64,000 nt of DNA, taken from positions 9,550,638-9,614,637 of the forward strand of contig NC_044917.1 of the NCBI RefSeq assembly GCF_003576645.1, given 5' to 3'. The stretch comes from Ipomoea triloba. Taxonomy: Eukaryota > Streptophyta > Magnoliopsida > Solanales > Convolvulaceae. Positions 1 to 12,665 of this stretch are shown here, in pieces (position 1 is the stretch's first letter; each line of letters opens with the position of its first letter). Below the pieces are notes generated by a model, which saw nothing but the letters and a program-made list of their open reading frames with translations, made no database searches and was not told the origin of the DNA. Both the position numbers and the translations under genes were made by a program.

Positions 1-945
1 AAAAAAAAAAACAAAGTAGAGCAACTAATAGAATTACAAAGATGAGCTATAAATAAAATTTTCAAAAAATTAGAATCATCTAACAAAAATTTGAAACAAT
101 CTAAAGAAAATGAATGTATTTCATGTTATTTGATATTATTATTTTTTAGTATTATTAAATTTAAATTTTAGTTTTTCATATAAGGGCCCATTTTTTGAAT
201 TTAGCCCCGGGTCTCCAAAATGTTTGGACCGGCCCTGCAGCCAACAATGGCTCTCCTTCTTTGTCTCCGTATCTAGAGAAGAAGATCAGAAGGAGAGAAG
301 AAGAAGGCAACGATCAACCTATTCCCCGTCTTATCTCCAGATCTGGAGACAAAGAAGGAGGGAAGAAGGCAGCCAACCATGGCAACCTTCAATGGGAATT
401 TCTTTAATTTTTTAAAGTTAAATATTATTTTATTATTAAAAAATAACACATTAATCGCCATGTAGGAGATTGTCGGTATTTATATGTAAATATAAATTTT
501 TGAGTCTAAATGAATGAAAATTACAAGTATCTGGGTTTAATTACTACTTTTAAAAGTTCAAGGGTCTAATTGATTTCTTGTATAAAAATCAAGGGTCTAA
601 TAGACTTCTCGTATAAAGTTCAATAACTTATTTCTGTCTTTACTCATGTTTTAAATATTGTGTTAAAGATCTCAACTTGGTCTTGCATCAGAAACTATGT
701 TAAGGTCCAGAGATTTTGAGAAGTAAACATGTTTTAAATTATTAAATATGAATGGTATTTACGTCGACGCTAAAGGAAGATCATCAGGATGTGGAGGATG
801 GTAAAGAAAATTGGATTTAAAAATTTAATTAACATGTTTTAAATGTCAGAAACTATGTGGCTGAGATCACTTCTAAAGAAAATTTAATTTCAATCACATT
901 CATGTGATGCGGAGGTGCAACTATGATTAAGATTTTTCACTCACA
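1..945. other. AT-rich non-coding DNA with a small transposon-end remnant
   Basis: No supportable gene. About 183-240 (AGGGCCCATTTTTTGAATTT and on to GGCCCTG) resembles the left end of the element at 40552-40789. Short frames over 195-461 are chance. Confidence 0.5.
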
Positions 946-958
946 TCTATACTATTAA

Positions 959-1326
959 GGAAAAAGTGTCAAATAGGCCACTGAACTTATCGTTTTTGTG
1001 CAATTGGGTCTTTAAACTTAAAAAATGTGCAATTCAACCATCAAACAAGCAAAATTTGTGCAATTGCACCATTTTTACAAAAATTTTCTAGTAAAAATCC
1101 AATTAAATTACTAACATATATGTATTAAGAGTGGCATTTTCTTCTACCATACTAGTTGGGAGTCAATATTGAAATGTTTTAAACTCAAATTGAATTAAAA
1201 ATTTTTGTAAAAATGGTCCAATTGCACAAATTTTGCTTGTTTGATGTTTGAATTGCACACTTTTTAAGTTCAATTGCCTAATTGCACAAAAGCTACAAGT
1301 TCAATGGCCTATTTGACACTTTTTCC
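959..1326. mobile_element. Mutator-type foldback MITE with 9-bp TSD
   Basis: Begins GGAAAAAGTGTCAAATAGGC, and its end is the inverse complement of the same string. TACTATTAA occurs immediately before (950-958) and after (1327-1335), a perfect 9-bp target duplication. The inverted arms extend well beyond 100 bp with small differences. No coding capacity. Confidence 0.88.
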
Positions 1327-1335
1327 TACTATTAA

Positions 1336-1695
1336 TAAAAACAATATCATCAACTCTAACTTCCCGCCCAAAACACTCCTATACTATTAAGGTTTGTGTA
1401 ATATTGTAAAATATGATAATACAATTCATATTCGTAATACAATTGTACATTATAATATGGTAATTAATACAAACAATATCCTCAGCTTTAACTTCCCGCC
1501 CAAAACACTCCTATACTATTAAGGTTTGCGTAATATTGTAAAATATGGTAATACAATTCCTATATGTAATACAATTGTACATTAAAATATGGTAATTAAT
1601 ACAATTCCTAATAAAATATATTCTTTCATCCTACGTTCCTATTCGTAATACTCTAGATTAAAATTACTAATCTATACTATATAATATATAATATA

Positions 1696-1761
<66 letters not shown>

Positions 1762-1990
1762 AACAATATCCTCAACTTTAACTTCCCGCCCAAAACACTC
1801 CTATACTATTAAGGTTTGCGTAATATTGTAAAATATAGTATTACAATTCCTATTTGTAATACAATTGTACATTAAAATATGGTAATTAATACAATTCCTA
1901 ATAAAATATATTCTTTCCTACGTTCCTATTCGTAATACAATTCGAGGTTAAAATTACTAATCGTAATAATACAGTATATATATTTCTTGC
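1336..1990. repeat. Three direct copies of a ~130-230-bp unit
   Basis: Units begin near 1336, 1461 and 1753. Each carries CTTCCCGCCCAAAACACTCC, then TATACTATTAAGGTTTG and CAATTGTACATTA. A (TA)n tract (about 1699-1754) separates copies two and three. The string TCTATACTATTAA before the MITE at 959 resembles Helitron 5' ends, but no matching 3' hairpin and CTAG end was found. Confidence 0.65.
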
Positions 1991-1999
1991 AATACAATA

Positions 2000-3085
2000 T
2001 ATACTATTAAACAGCTGAAGAGAGGCACATGCGAAAAAACCCAAGAAAACTTAAGAGGAAAAAACCCTAACCCTAGGGAGAGACGTATTGAATTAATTCA
2101 TTAATCAGTTATTAATGTATTAATTCAATATCGATATCTCCTTATCGATTACTTTTAAAGTTCTTAGCATTACCACAAACCATTAAGGTGTGACTTTCTA
2201 GGTTCATAGTCAAACTAATAACTCATTATTAAATAACTCGTAAGTCATGAGTAACACCTAGCAATATGTCATGACTACCTAGTTGACAATGAAATATAGT
2301 TATATATATTATAATGAACTTTTCTGTTACAAATGTCATGCAACATTCCTTCTACACAACACTTGTTTTGAACCAGGTAAAGGTCATTGTCAAACTTGGT
2401 CAAACTCATAAACCTGGTCAATATGTCTATTCAATATTCTTAACCTGAAGTCCAACATCATTATACTCTAGCTAGAGATTCTCGTTGTATGATTATTGAA
2501 TAGACTGGTACATACTTGTTACCTCAAGGCGATGAATCCTCTATTGAACGCATACATGTCTCCGTATAATACTGAACTAGGCCACCAAGTACACTTATAG
2601 TCTCATAAGGAACAAAAGACGCATACTGACAAAAACTAGTCCACCATATGTATGAGACAACGATGTTGTCTCAAGTCAAAGGATTATTGCATACTTGTAA
2701 CATGCAACATACCGATGACACGTAGGTAAACACTATGCGGTACGTTGTAGTGAGTCATTGTTCAATGACTTGTTCTCTAACAATTATCCACATGTCCATT
2801 CTCCGTATCTCATACAAAATGACATGAGACTCACCATAAGAAGGACAAAGTGCTAGTCTTATCGAAATTCTAATGCCCAATTAGAATTCCTATGACTAGA
2901 ACAATTTTACAATACTTCATTTATTAATTCTTCGTCACTCATATTCCTAGCTAACTCTTAAGAATAAAGAATTAAGAATATTGTATAGAATAATATCAAA
3001 TATTAATTAAGTCAAAATAAAATAAATAAAAATATTTATTTATTATATTTATTTAATAAGAAATCAATACTCAAAACAATTATTG
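2000..3085. other. Non-coding sequence, possibly retroelement-derived
   Basis: About 1.1 kb of more complex sequence, with many stops in all frames. Its texture resembles LTR or untranslated retroelement DNA, but no paired LTR, primer site or polyprotein is seen. A telo-box-like AAACCCTAA lies near 2063. Confidence 0.3.
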
Positions 3086-3345
3086 ACTTCTAGGGCACAG
3101 TGGCGGAGCCAGGAATTTTCTCCTGTGGGGGCGAAAGATTAAAAAACATCAAGATAAAAAAAATATTTAAAACATAATATAAAACATATAATTTGATAAA
3201 AAACACATTATAAATCATTCACCTCACTATTAATATTAAAAAAAGTAATAATAAAAAAGAGAAGAAGTCACAATGTGACAAATAAAAAATTCAATTAAAA
3301 TTCACACTATTAATATTTAAAAAATGTCAAAAAAACAAATTTTCA

Positions 3346-3511
3346 CTCATCTCATTATTAATATATTTTTTTAAAGAAAAAGCCACAATGTTAGAAATGT
3401 CAAAAAAAAATTTCACTCATCTCATTATTAATATATTTTTTTAAAGAAAAAGCCACAATGTTACTCATCTCATTATTAATATATTTTTTAAAAGAAAAAG
3501 CCACAATGTTA
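3346..3511. repeat. Three tandem copies of a ~48-bp unit
   Basis: Units at 3346, 3416 and 3464 each read CTCATCTCATTATTAATATA and end GCCACAATGTTA. Confidence 0.85.
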
Positions 3512-3544
3512 CAAATAAAAAATCCAATTTGTAACAAATCCAAA

Positions 3545-3632
3545 ATTGGGTTGTTGTAGGGTTTGAACCATTGCCCATCTCATCTCATTTTATATAAAAG
3601 CCTTACCACCTAAGCCAATTTAGCATTTGTTT
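3545..3632 (-). repeat. tRNA-like / SINE-like fragment
   Basis: On the minus strand, TTGGCTTAGGTGGTAAGG resembles an A box and GGTTCAAACCC a B box, about 45 bases apart. It does not fold as an intact tRNA by eye, so it is more likely a SINE remnant. Confidence 0.35.
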
Positions 3633-3659
3633 AAACATTGGTATAACTAATATATATAC

Positions 3660-4456
3660 TAGACCTGGCAATTATCGACATGACCCGTTAACACGACACG
3701 AAACCGGACACGAAAATAACGGGTTAGTGTTTAGCCTTAACATGTCCCGGGTCGTTAACGGGTTGACCCGTTAAAAACCCGTTATGTTTTCGTGTCTTAA
3801 CAGGTCAACCCGTTAAACCTATTAAGAACCCGTTTAACCCGTTAATATTATCGTGTTAACCCGTTTACACGAACCCGTTTATACAGACACGTTTAGAACC
3901 CGCTAAGAACCATTGTCATTTAGGTAAGAACCACTGTCTTTACAAAATATATCATGAACATGATTAAGAATGAATTTACTACATTAGGCCAAGATCACAC
4001 CCCAATTATTGATGTTCGACAATATGAAATTTGAATGTTTATTGTGTTCAATTTTATTCTAAAAACTAGTATGAACTTCTTTAATTATGATTTTTGGATG
4101 TTATTTTATAATTTTATGAATGCTATAAATTGAATATTTTTTTAGTTTGTTTGATGGATTGGATTGTATGTTTAATTTCTTTTTTTATATAATTTAACTT
4201 TAAATTTTAGTTTTTAATATATCAATAGATTTAGCGGGTTTAAACGGGTTTCGTGTCATATCGTGTCGACACGATTCGAAACCCGTTAACAAAACGTGTC
4301 TAGCGTGTCAACCCGTTAACAATTCGTGTTCGTGTACGTGTTACAATTTTAAACCCGTTAACCTTAATGTGTCGTGTTCGTGTTTAGCCTTATCGTGTTC
4401 GTGTTGTTATCGTGTCGACCTGTTAACGAACCCGTATACACGAATTGCCAGGTCTA
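3660..4456. mobile_element. Non-autonomous hAT element, 8-bp TSD
   Basis: The ends are TAGACCTGGCAATT and its inverse complement. ATATATAC flanks both sides (3652-3659 and 4457-4464). The interior is packed with short GGGTTAACGGGTT / AACCCGTTAAC motifs in both directions, like subterminal transposase-binding sites. No transposase. Confidence 0.92.
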
Positions 4457-4559
4457 ATATATACATTATATGTGGTAGGGGAGTGGGGGCAGTTGCCCCA
4501 CTGCCCCCATTGTGGATCCGCCATTACTAATGCATACATGTCGATCTAACACCTAAATG

Positions 4560-5700
4560 TGATCAAAATATAAAATATGACAATATCATAAGTTGTGGTG
4601 GGAATTTTTTCTATAATATTTATATACTATAGAGTGGATAACGTAACATGTATGACATTGGTTGTGTATAAATTTAGAGAGTTTTTCTCTAGTTCTCTAT
4701 CAAGACCTAACAAAATAAAATTAATGTCATTCAAAAGAAAAAAAAAATCTAACGAATCTATATAATATTAATATCCTCAGTACTTTAACCATAATGTTGA
4801 TGTTGATAGTTGTCAAACTTGTCATGTTACAACAGACCATGGATTAGCCACTACTACGTTGGATATTTTATATTATTCAATATAAATAATATATTTATTT
4901 GGAGTATGTACCAGTTAATAAAATAATAAACAAAAGTAGTTATATATAAGACTATAAAAGCATCCTAATAGGGGATATTTCATGATTTTTGAAATAATAA
5001 AATAAAGACTTAATCACTATTTTAATTACTCTATTGTTTTTCAATTGTCAATGTAGTTCTTAGTTTTTAATTTCCTTAAAAACTAAAACTAAATATACAT
5101 ACATAATATATATTATCATTCACTCTATAGTAAGTATAAATGTTTATTCTATATGTTCATATATACAAATAAAGTTTAATGTATATAAAATTACACTCCA
5201 AACACATCATTTATCATATACTATATTCATAATATTTGTTCTATATGATCATAAATCTAAAGTTTGGACGGTATACATTAATACTACACTGAGGCTCGAA
5301 CCCACTCCCATCATCCATGTGGGAGTGTAAATCGGGACATCGAGTGCTACTAGACCATAAGGTCTTTCGCAAGTTTATAATGTTTATTCTATATGTATAT
5401 AAAAATAAAGGAAAACGACACTTTTGGCCCCTGAAGTGTTTCACTTTTGGAAATTTGGTCTCTATAATTTAATTTAAACAAATTTAGCGCTTTAATTGTT
5501 CATAATGTTACATATTTTTCTAACTGTCAACGTAGTCTCTAGTTTTCAATTTCAACTAATTTGATTATCGAATTGTTTAAAATTTCGTTAATTAAACCCT
5601 TTTAAGGGACCAAAATGGTAATTTCTCAATTTTTAAAGAAATTGTGTTTCGCACGACTTGAATCCCCTTCTTTCTTCTTTTTCTTGTCGATCGGATTATT
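4560..5700. other. AT-rich intergenic DNA
   Basis: No gene seen apart from the SINE-like stretch listed separately. Loosely repeated strings such as TTTATTCTATATG recur. Confidence 0.5.
5283..5378 (-). mobile_element. tRNA-derived SINE (partial)
   Basis: Minus strand shows TGGTCTAGTAGCACT (A-box-like) and, about 45 bases on, GGGTTCGAGCC (a near-perfect B box). A shortened relative lies at 26718-26762. Confidence 0.55.
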
Positions 5701-5734
5701 TTTCTAAAATTTAAATCTCTTTGTGTGTCTGTGC

Positions 5735-5738
<4 letters not shown>

Positions 5739-5775
<37 letters not shown>
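5739..5775. repeat. (TA)n microsatellite
   Basis: About 18 uninterrupted AT units. No inverted-end element is seen beside this one. Confidence 0.95.
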
Positions 5776-5779
<4 letters not shown>

Positions 5780-5780
<1 letters not shown>

Positions 5781-7140
5781 TGATTTATTGACTTATTCAC
5801 CACCAACAAGCTAGATTGGGTCAAGATTTTTATTGTTTGGCTTGATTTGGTGGAGTCATATTTAATTAGACATTGATAAACATATTAACTTTGAACTTAA
5901 AAAAATTAATTTTTTGGGATGTGAGTCGGGCCAAAATTTGTATTGTTTGAATTGGTTTGGTCCAACTCAATCTATATTTTAATTGACTATTGATAAATGT
6001 AATAAGTTTAAACTAAAGAAATTGAAAAAAAAAACAAATATAACTTAAGGGTATGCTTAGTTTTTGGGAAAAAAAAAATCATTTTTCAGAAAAATGAAAA
6101 ATAGGAAATAGAAAATATGTTTTTTAGCAATGTTTTTCATTTTTCCATATGGAAATTAAAATTGATTTTCCATTTATCTAATTTAACAAAGGATTTGAAA
6201 ACCATTCTTTTCTTATTTTCCATATTTCTTTCAAATACAAAAACACACATCTTTATTTGTAACAACTATTATTATTACTACTTACAAACTTCCACTTTGC
6301 TTATCTATACACTACTATTGTCTCCCCAATCACATATCTATATACCTCTACTACTACCTACTTACCCTATCACCATCCCTATCTACTTATCCTCTCATCT
6401 CCACCATTATTAATACTATCTATATATCTACTACTATGACTACATATAATATTATCTTTTGAATGTTCTTTTTAATACTTTACCCATGTTGTTAAGAATG
6501 CCAACACGTAGGTACTTGTTTGTTTAGTCATTTTCAAATGTGAAATGAATACATTTATAACTATCCGAATATGAATGCATGAATATTATATGTACCTTTT
6601 TCAAACCCGATTGACACTATTCATATAGTACTCAAAATCATCTTCAAACCTATTCACACACACACACAATCATATATAGGGATTTCACTACTTTCTTAAC
6701 CTATTTCAAACATGATTAGCTATAAACTTTTCAAACCCGCAATATTAGGGTTCTAGAAGTCAAGTACCCGATATTATTTTGTCCATTGTCATCCATGGAT
6801 AGTATTTCTATTGTTGAAATAAAACTCAAAAAATAGCATTTAAATTTTTAATAGTTGAAGTAAAATTTAGATAGAACCGACTCGATTCAATGCACACTAC
6901 TTGATATTATTGTCTCTTACTACTTGCTTGTAGGTTTAAATAAAGAAAAATAATTGATAAACATGTAGGTTTATATAACTTTGTATTTTCTTATTTGAAA
7001 AGTAATATAAAAAATAAATGTTGATAAATACGTTTTCTTTGTTTTTTTTTTTAAATGCAAAAAGAAAAATGAGACAAGGGTGGAAAGATGGAAAATAGAA
7101 AAATGTTATAAAATAGGCCCAATTTTTTTAAATCATTTTG
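5780..7140. other. AT-rich intergenic DNA, no gene
   Basis: The 98-residue frame at 6117-6413 is Tyr/Leu/Ile-rich low complexity over a pyrimidine-biased stretch and is not supported as coding. Sequence near 6050-6110 resembles ends of the CATTTTTCAGAAAA-type MITE found at 17121. Confidence 0.5.
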
Positions 7141-7149
7141 GGTTATGGT

Positions 7150-7583
7150 TGAGCCATATAGGCTAAAATTTTTACGAGTTAATCCAATTTAGTCATCGAT
7201 TATAATGTTTTTTCTCAATTTAGTTTTAAATGACTTTTTGTGTTTAATAGGCCATCTACTTTGATAGTTTTACCTAATTGAGTCCTCTGTTAAGATAACT
7301 TGGTAATTTCACCTCCATTAATACTCAATTAAATCCTCAACTATAATAGTTTTATCCAACTTAGTGATTAATTATAGTGATTTTATCAATTTAGTCTTCG
7401 ACTATAGTGATTTTTATCTATTTAGTCCTTAGCTTGATTCTAACCGCCGAGGATTTAATTGGGTAAAATTATCAAAGTCGAGAACATAATTAAGCACCAA
7501 AAATCGTTTAGAACTAAATCGAGAAAAATCACTATAGTTAAGGACTAAATTGGGTACTAACTCAAAATTTTACTATTTTGCCT
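7150..7583. mobile_element. Foldback element with imperfect inverted arms
   Basis: GGCTAAAATTTTTACGAGTT followed by CAATTTAGTC on the left is mirrored by GGACTAAATTGGGTA and on to TTTTGCC on the right. The middle repeats a GACTATAGTGATTTT motif. No clear TSD. Confidence 0.5.
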
Positions 7584-7644
7584 AGTTGGATTAGGCTCAT
7601 ATTTCAATTGTACTCTCCTAATGCAATTCAAAGAATAACTAGGC

Positions 7645-7745
7645 TAGTCCGTATGGACAGCTCAACTGGTTACAGGGATAAAGTTGGGAAGAAGAAACCA
7701 GGATCAAGTCTCACCAGCGGTAATGTGGGAGACTAATAATGACCA
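7645..7745 (+). mobile_element. SINE-like tRNA-derived sequence
   Basis: ACAGCTCAACTGGTTACAGG fits a degenerate A box and GGATCAAGTCT a degenerate B box at normal spacing. Followed by GTGGGAGAC. Confidence 0.45.
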
Positions 7746-8245
7746 ATTTGCCTATTTGAAAGAGATTGAGCGTGTGATAGGAAAAATATATATATACATA
7801 CAGTAAAGTAAAAATTTTGTTTTGTTTTGTTTTTTTTTTTTTTTTGGGGGGGGGCGGGGGGGTTGTAATTTCAGAACGATTGTTGGTACGTAGCTACAGA
7901 CCAGGGGAATAAACCAAGGAAGGCATGTGTATGTTAGCAACTAAAGTATGCCTATTATTTGTTTCATTAAAAAAAAAAAAACTTTTCACCATTTAAAAGA
8001 TGATGCACTAAGATTAAAGTTTTTGTTATCTTTAATTTTGTATCTTTTGGAACTAGGATTTTTAGTATTAAAAAGCTTTTGAATCTTCAAATTAAAGTGT
8101 GGATCCGATTGTTATAATTCCGATCTAAAGTATACAGGGAGCTTTTTTCTTTGCAGCTTTCATCTAAAAAAAGAAGCAATTAAGTTGGCAAAAGAGTTTC
8201 ATCACCTAATCCTAGGTTTACCGTCTCTGTCTGATTTGAGAACAA

Positions 8246-8724
8246 AATTACTACATTTCACAAATGCTACATAAGGCGTCAGGCGCTAACCGGGCGCTAG
8301 TCGGGCGCTCGGGAGCGCCTAGCGTCTAGGCAACCAAGTAATTCGAGTACATCGTCTTTACTTTTCTTACTCAAGGTTGGATTTATTAGATTGTTATAAA
8401 CCCCGCCCCAAACTAGTCAGGTGCATATGTTATATGGTTAGTTTAATACACGACGGGAGAAATATAGAAGAGCAGTAGCCGAGCAGATAAAAAGAATCAA
8501 TCGCCCGAGTTGAATGCCAACTCGGCTGAGTTGGGCACATACTCCAGTCGAATTAGGCACCTGACTCGGCTAAGTTAGGCGCTTAACTTGACTGAGTCGA
8601 CGTCTAATCAGCCAGTTAGTCGGTTAGCCGACTAAAAGGCGCCTAAGACTGAAATCGCCTCGACCGGCCTAAGAATGCCTAACGCCTAGGTCGATTTTTA
8701 CAACACTACATTTCACACGCTACA
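8246..8724. mobile_element. GGCGC-rich element, relative of the hAT at 59681
   Basis: Shares GTTGTAAAAATCG and CCTAGGCG ends (minus orientation) and GACTCGGC/GCCGAGT motif runs with 59681-60240. The string CTACATTTCACA, then GCTACA, occurs on both sides (about 8251-8273 and 8705-8724). This is a direct repeat longer than the usual 8-bp TSD. Confidence 0.55.
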
Positions 8725-8727
8725 ATA

Positions 8728-9380
8728 ATGAGGTTATTTGCCATTCTTAGCACTCAATCATTTTCGAATGATACAATCTTAAGCAACAAATCAAAATACT
8801 CCATATTAAATATGGGATTTTTTTTTTCTTTTGGAAGAATTAAATATGTGGGATTAGTTCCCATTTTTAGCACTACAATTATTATGCTTTTAATTTTTGA
8901 ATTCAGAACCAATCGGATTCAGTCACCGATTATTGACCTAATTTGTGTCATCTTCCTTCTCCCAAAAGATTGAGTCCCCAACCCTAAGGGCCCCCTCACA
9001 CCCTGTCCCGATAGAGTATTTGTGCGTACAATGAATCTGTCAACTTTGGGCATAGTTCCACATTATGTCAACAAGGAAAACGTAAGTATATTTACCCCTT
9101 TTATTGGATTTTTCCTATATATAATTTATATCAACACTTAGAGAAGTTTTTTCACGTTTTTTTTTTTCATAAGTATGAAGATTTGGCGGAGTTAAGCTAT
9201 TATATCTACCATACTTTTTACCAAGTAAAAAAAAATGAGTATTCAAAATTATGAGTTAATGTTTAGGGTTTAGAATTGGCCAATCAATTTCGTGATTGAA
9301 ATATAGAAATACATTTTATAATATTGGATATTATATTCAATTTTATCAAACTAATACCTATATAATCCAAAATACAGAAT
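8728..9380. other. Intergenic, no gene
   Basis: The 81-residue frame at 8728-8973 has no recognisable domain, no flanking splice sites and a phenylalanine-rich run over poly-T. Treated as chance. Confidence 0.5.
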
Positions 9381-9384
9381 ATAC

Positions 9385-9447
9385 ATTTAGATCCAATAAG
9401 TGTGTTTATAATAATAGTAGATCCAATAAGTGTGTTTATAATAATAG
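9385..9447. repeat. Two tandem copies of a 31-bp unit
   Basis: GATCCAATAAGTGTGTTTAT followed by AATAATAGTA occurs twice back to back. Confidence 0.9.
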
Positions 9448-9586
9448 TACAATTTTAGCACCCATTTACTAACCATAAATATATTCCTCAGAAGTTGTTA
9501 TGACAAATATGATGAATTTTTGAGTGCAATGTAATTTATTATTTATATGTAACAAATATGATGCATTTAATCAATGAAGCACTATT

Positions 9587-9772
9587 AGTGATAGTTTTAG
9601 AGAAATTGGAGAACTTATTTTGATAAACTTGTAAGTTGAGGATCAAAACTGGTAGTGTCTCAAGTTCAGAGGACTATTAATTAATGGTAGTTTTAGAAAA
9701 GTTGAAGGACTTATTGTGATAGGCTTGTAAGTTGACAATAAAAATTGGTAGTTCCTCAAATTCGGAGGACCT
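9587..9772. repeat. Two diverged tandem copies of a ~93-bp unit
   Basis: Both copies run from GATAGTTTTAGA / GGTAGTTTTAGA through CTTGTAAGTTGA to CAGAGGAC / CGGAGGAC. Confidence 0.75.
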
Positions 9773-9810
9773 TTAGTGAAATTTAAACTTTTTTATGTTT
9801 TAATGAAATA

Positions 9811-10074
9811 CTCCCCCTGTCCCATTTTATTTGTCCTACTTACTCTTCATTGGTCAAATTAACTTTTTCTTCTTTGATTATTTTCTTTGTTATTTTTTAC
9901 TTATTTTTAAATTTGATGTTTTTTTTTTGTGTTTAATAGTGCTTTTAATGTAGTTTCTAAATATATAAATTTTGTATATTAATACTAATCTTAATATTAT
10001 GTAAAATTGAATTAAAAATAACTTCAGTATAGCCTCGTTAATCAAACCAGACACATAAAATGGAACGGAGGGAG
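9811..10074. mobile_element. Stowaway-type (Tc1/mariner) MITE, 264 bp
   Basis: Ends CTCCCCCTGTCCCATTTTAT and TAAAATGGAACGGAGGGAG, the classic Stowaway terminus, with TA on both sides (9809-9810 and 10075-10076). A related, end-truncated copy lies at 35830-36076. Confidence 0.85.
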
Positions 10075-10088
10075 TAATAAAAGTAACA

Positions 10089-11625
10089 TCTACTATACTA
10101 ATAAGAGCCAAAGGCCTAAAATGGGTAGAAAAAATGGCGGTCAAATTATTTAATCAAATGGATGGTTCAGATGAATTATTTAATCAAATAGATGGTTAAG
10201 ATACTTCAAATTAATATTATTAATAGAGATTACCTAATTTAACCTTACTTTTATGATTATCCGTTAAGTTTTCCGTTAAATATTCTCTTTCCGTTAATAT
10301 TCCGTTAACTTTTAACTTACCTATTAATTTCTATAAGAAAGGTCTTAGGTTCGAACCTCATCTCAATCAAATTTGACATAATTAAGTTTCTCACTCTATT
10401 TTACTCTTATTAAATTAAATAAATTAGTAGCTACAACAAAAAATGATACATATGTATTTCTTTAATTTAGAATTATGTGTCTACAATACCTTTATTTGAA
10501 AAAATTATTCATTATCAAAAAAATAAATTAAATAAGAGAAATAATTTCATCAGTTATATTATCTTTATTTTCTCTCATGCAAAGATTCTTTACATTCAAT
10601 TTTATTAATTGATATTCATTACATTGTCCATTATCTTGTTTTTATTACAATATCTTGTAATTAAATATCAAAGTTATAGTACAAAATAATGTTATATATT
10701 TATTTACCAAGTATTTTATTAATACTATGGAAAAAAAATTTGAAGCTAATTATATTAATTACTTGGGGATTGGTTGATAAAGAAAGTACTCAAATAATAA
10801 CCCAACAAATTGAAGTGGAATCACTCTATTTTACTCTTATTGAATTAAATAAATTAGTAGTTACACCAAAAAATGATACATATGTATTTCTTTAATACCA
10901 TGAAAAAAATAAAAAAGAATAGTTTGAAACCAATCATATTAACTACTTGGGGGATTTGTTGACAATGAAAGTACTCAAATAACCCATTACCCAGCAAATT
11001 GAAGCGAGAAACTACCTTTTAATATCTTTGGAATACATAATATTTTAAATTTTCAAATTTTTATTAATTTATTTAATTTTTTTCTTAAACTGGGGATTTC
11101 TTTATCCACAATAACTCATTCAACAATAATGGTTGAACCAAATGAACTCCAAGCAGAACACCTAAAGGAAAGTCCATAGCTCCTATATCATAATATCATT
11201 GCATGACGTTGTCATCTATGCTACCAACAATAACCGAATTGCAAATAACACACTACCAACAAAAAGGAAGAGAACAAATAGTAAAGATGAAGACAATGAC
11301 AATGTTACTCAAAAGAGAATTAAGAACACTTAGAAAAATTCAAATTAAAAGTAGTATTTATTTAGACTATCATTTTTAGACCAAATATTTAGACTATCGA
11401 TTTTACAAGGTTGCAAACATTTATTTTAGTAATAATTATAATGAATTTTCTATATTATATTGGATTCATATACTTAGAGTTAGATATTTAAATAAAAAAA
11501 TTCGACATTCAATTACCCATGTATAAACTTCTCCTATATAATCTTGCATTGATATAATTTCAAATATTTATTTAAATATAAACATTGAGAATTAACCCAT
11601 TCGCGCAATGCGCGTATAAAACTAG
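10089..11625 (+). mobile_element. Non-autonomous Helitron, 1537 bp
   Basis: Starts with TC after an A (TCTACTATACTAATAAGAG). It ends CTAG followed by T, preceded by the short hairpin GCGCAATGCGC 11 bases upstream, so it sits between A and T as Helitrons do. Inside, a segment of about 75 bases (TCTATTTTACTCTTATTGAA type) occurs near 10396 and 10820, and a GAAAGTACTCAAATAA block near 10790 and 10967. GGTTCGAACC at 10348-10357 is an isolated tRNA B-box-like string. No helicase gene. Confidence 0.88.
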
Positions 11626-11639
11626 TTTTTTAATAATCA

Positions 11640-12600
11640 ACCCAAGGAATAAAAAAAATCAATTCAACTTAATGATCAATGATTTAAAAAGCTGAAATAA
11701 TTAAAACTTAAAGGTGGAATACACTTTAAATATCATTTGTTTGTTGATTTTGAAAAAGTGCAGATCTTTCTTTTGCCTTTAATTGTACCCAAAAATTTGA
11801 TTTTGGAGAACATTTTACTTCGAGTCCTACTACATAGACTCCCAAATCTTACTTCCTGATAATGCCGATCATTGATATGTTACCTTTTCATGTGGATCCC
11901 AATACAAGTGTCTGCATTAAGATTTTATGTGTAGAAATAAAAATTGAGAATAAAAAATGAGATTACACAGTATTTTCCTTTTACTTCATTCTTTTATGAA
12001 TGGAAATCACTATTCCTTCCAATTTGTGTAAGAAAGAAAAAGGATTGATTTGAAAGCAATAATCATTATTCCAATGAAATAAAATGAACGAATTAAATAT
12101 GAAAAGAAGAAGAAGAAGGAATTGGAATTTAGAGTTGCAACTTCCTTTCAAATTGATTTGTCAATACTCAGCACCAAACAAATTAAAGAATCAATGATTA
12201 CATAGCGGTGGGATTGATATATTGATTAGTTTGGTGTAAGATCAGAGAGATATTTTAAATTATAAATTATAATTTTTTTAATAAAATAATGTTATATTTG
12301 TATGTATGAAAAATGAGAAAAAAAAAGAAAAAAAAAAGAATATAAATTGAATGAGAAGGTTTAAGTGAGAACATCTCTATCTAAAAAGTATGGACACATT
12401 CACGCCTTCCATCTTAAGAAATCAAATTAAAGGCTAAAATTTTTAAATTACTAAACTTTCAAATTTACAATAATTAAAAAAATGAATTACACTCTTAAAA
12501 CTTTTCAATAATTATAAAATTGATCCCATATTTTTTTTTTAATAAAAGCAGCAACCATTTATGAATCCTAATGGATGGTTGAGATTAGTTCTCATTTTAT
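11640..12600. other. AT-rich intergenic DNA
   Basis: No gene, RNA or bounded element seen. Confidence 0.5.
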
Positions 12601-12604
12601 CATG

Positions 12605-12606
<2 letters not shown>

Positions 12607-12665
<59 letters not shown>

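Larger units (their letters stand above)
3102..4535. mobile_element. Outer TIR element (GTGGCGGA ends) hosting a hAT insertion
   Basis: The left end near CAGTGGCGGAGCCA is mirrored by TGGATCCGCCATTA near 4515-4530, and each is followed inward by a C/G-rich stretch. No clean target duplication was identified. The 797-bp hAT element at 3660 is nested inside. Confidence 0.45.

Noticed and set aside
2040..2085. Telomere-like AAACCCTAACCCTA string
   Set aside because: Only about two units are present. It is a telo-box-like motif, not a telomere or interstitial array.
6117..6413. 98-codon frame rich in Tyr, Leu and Ile
   Set aside because: Low-complexity translation of a pyrimidine-rich stretch without start context, splice sites or homology features.
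10340..10362. tRNA gene suggested by GGTTCGAACC
   Set aside because: No A box, acceptor stem or anticodon arm could be paired; it lies inside a Helitron.
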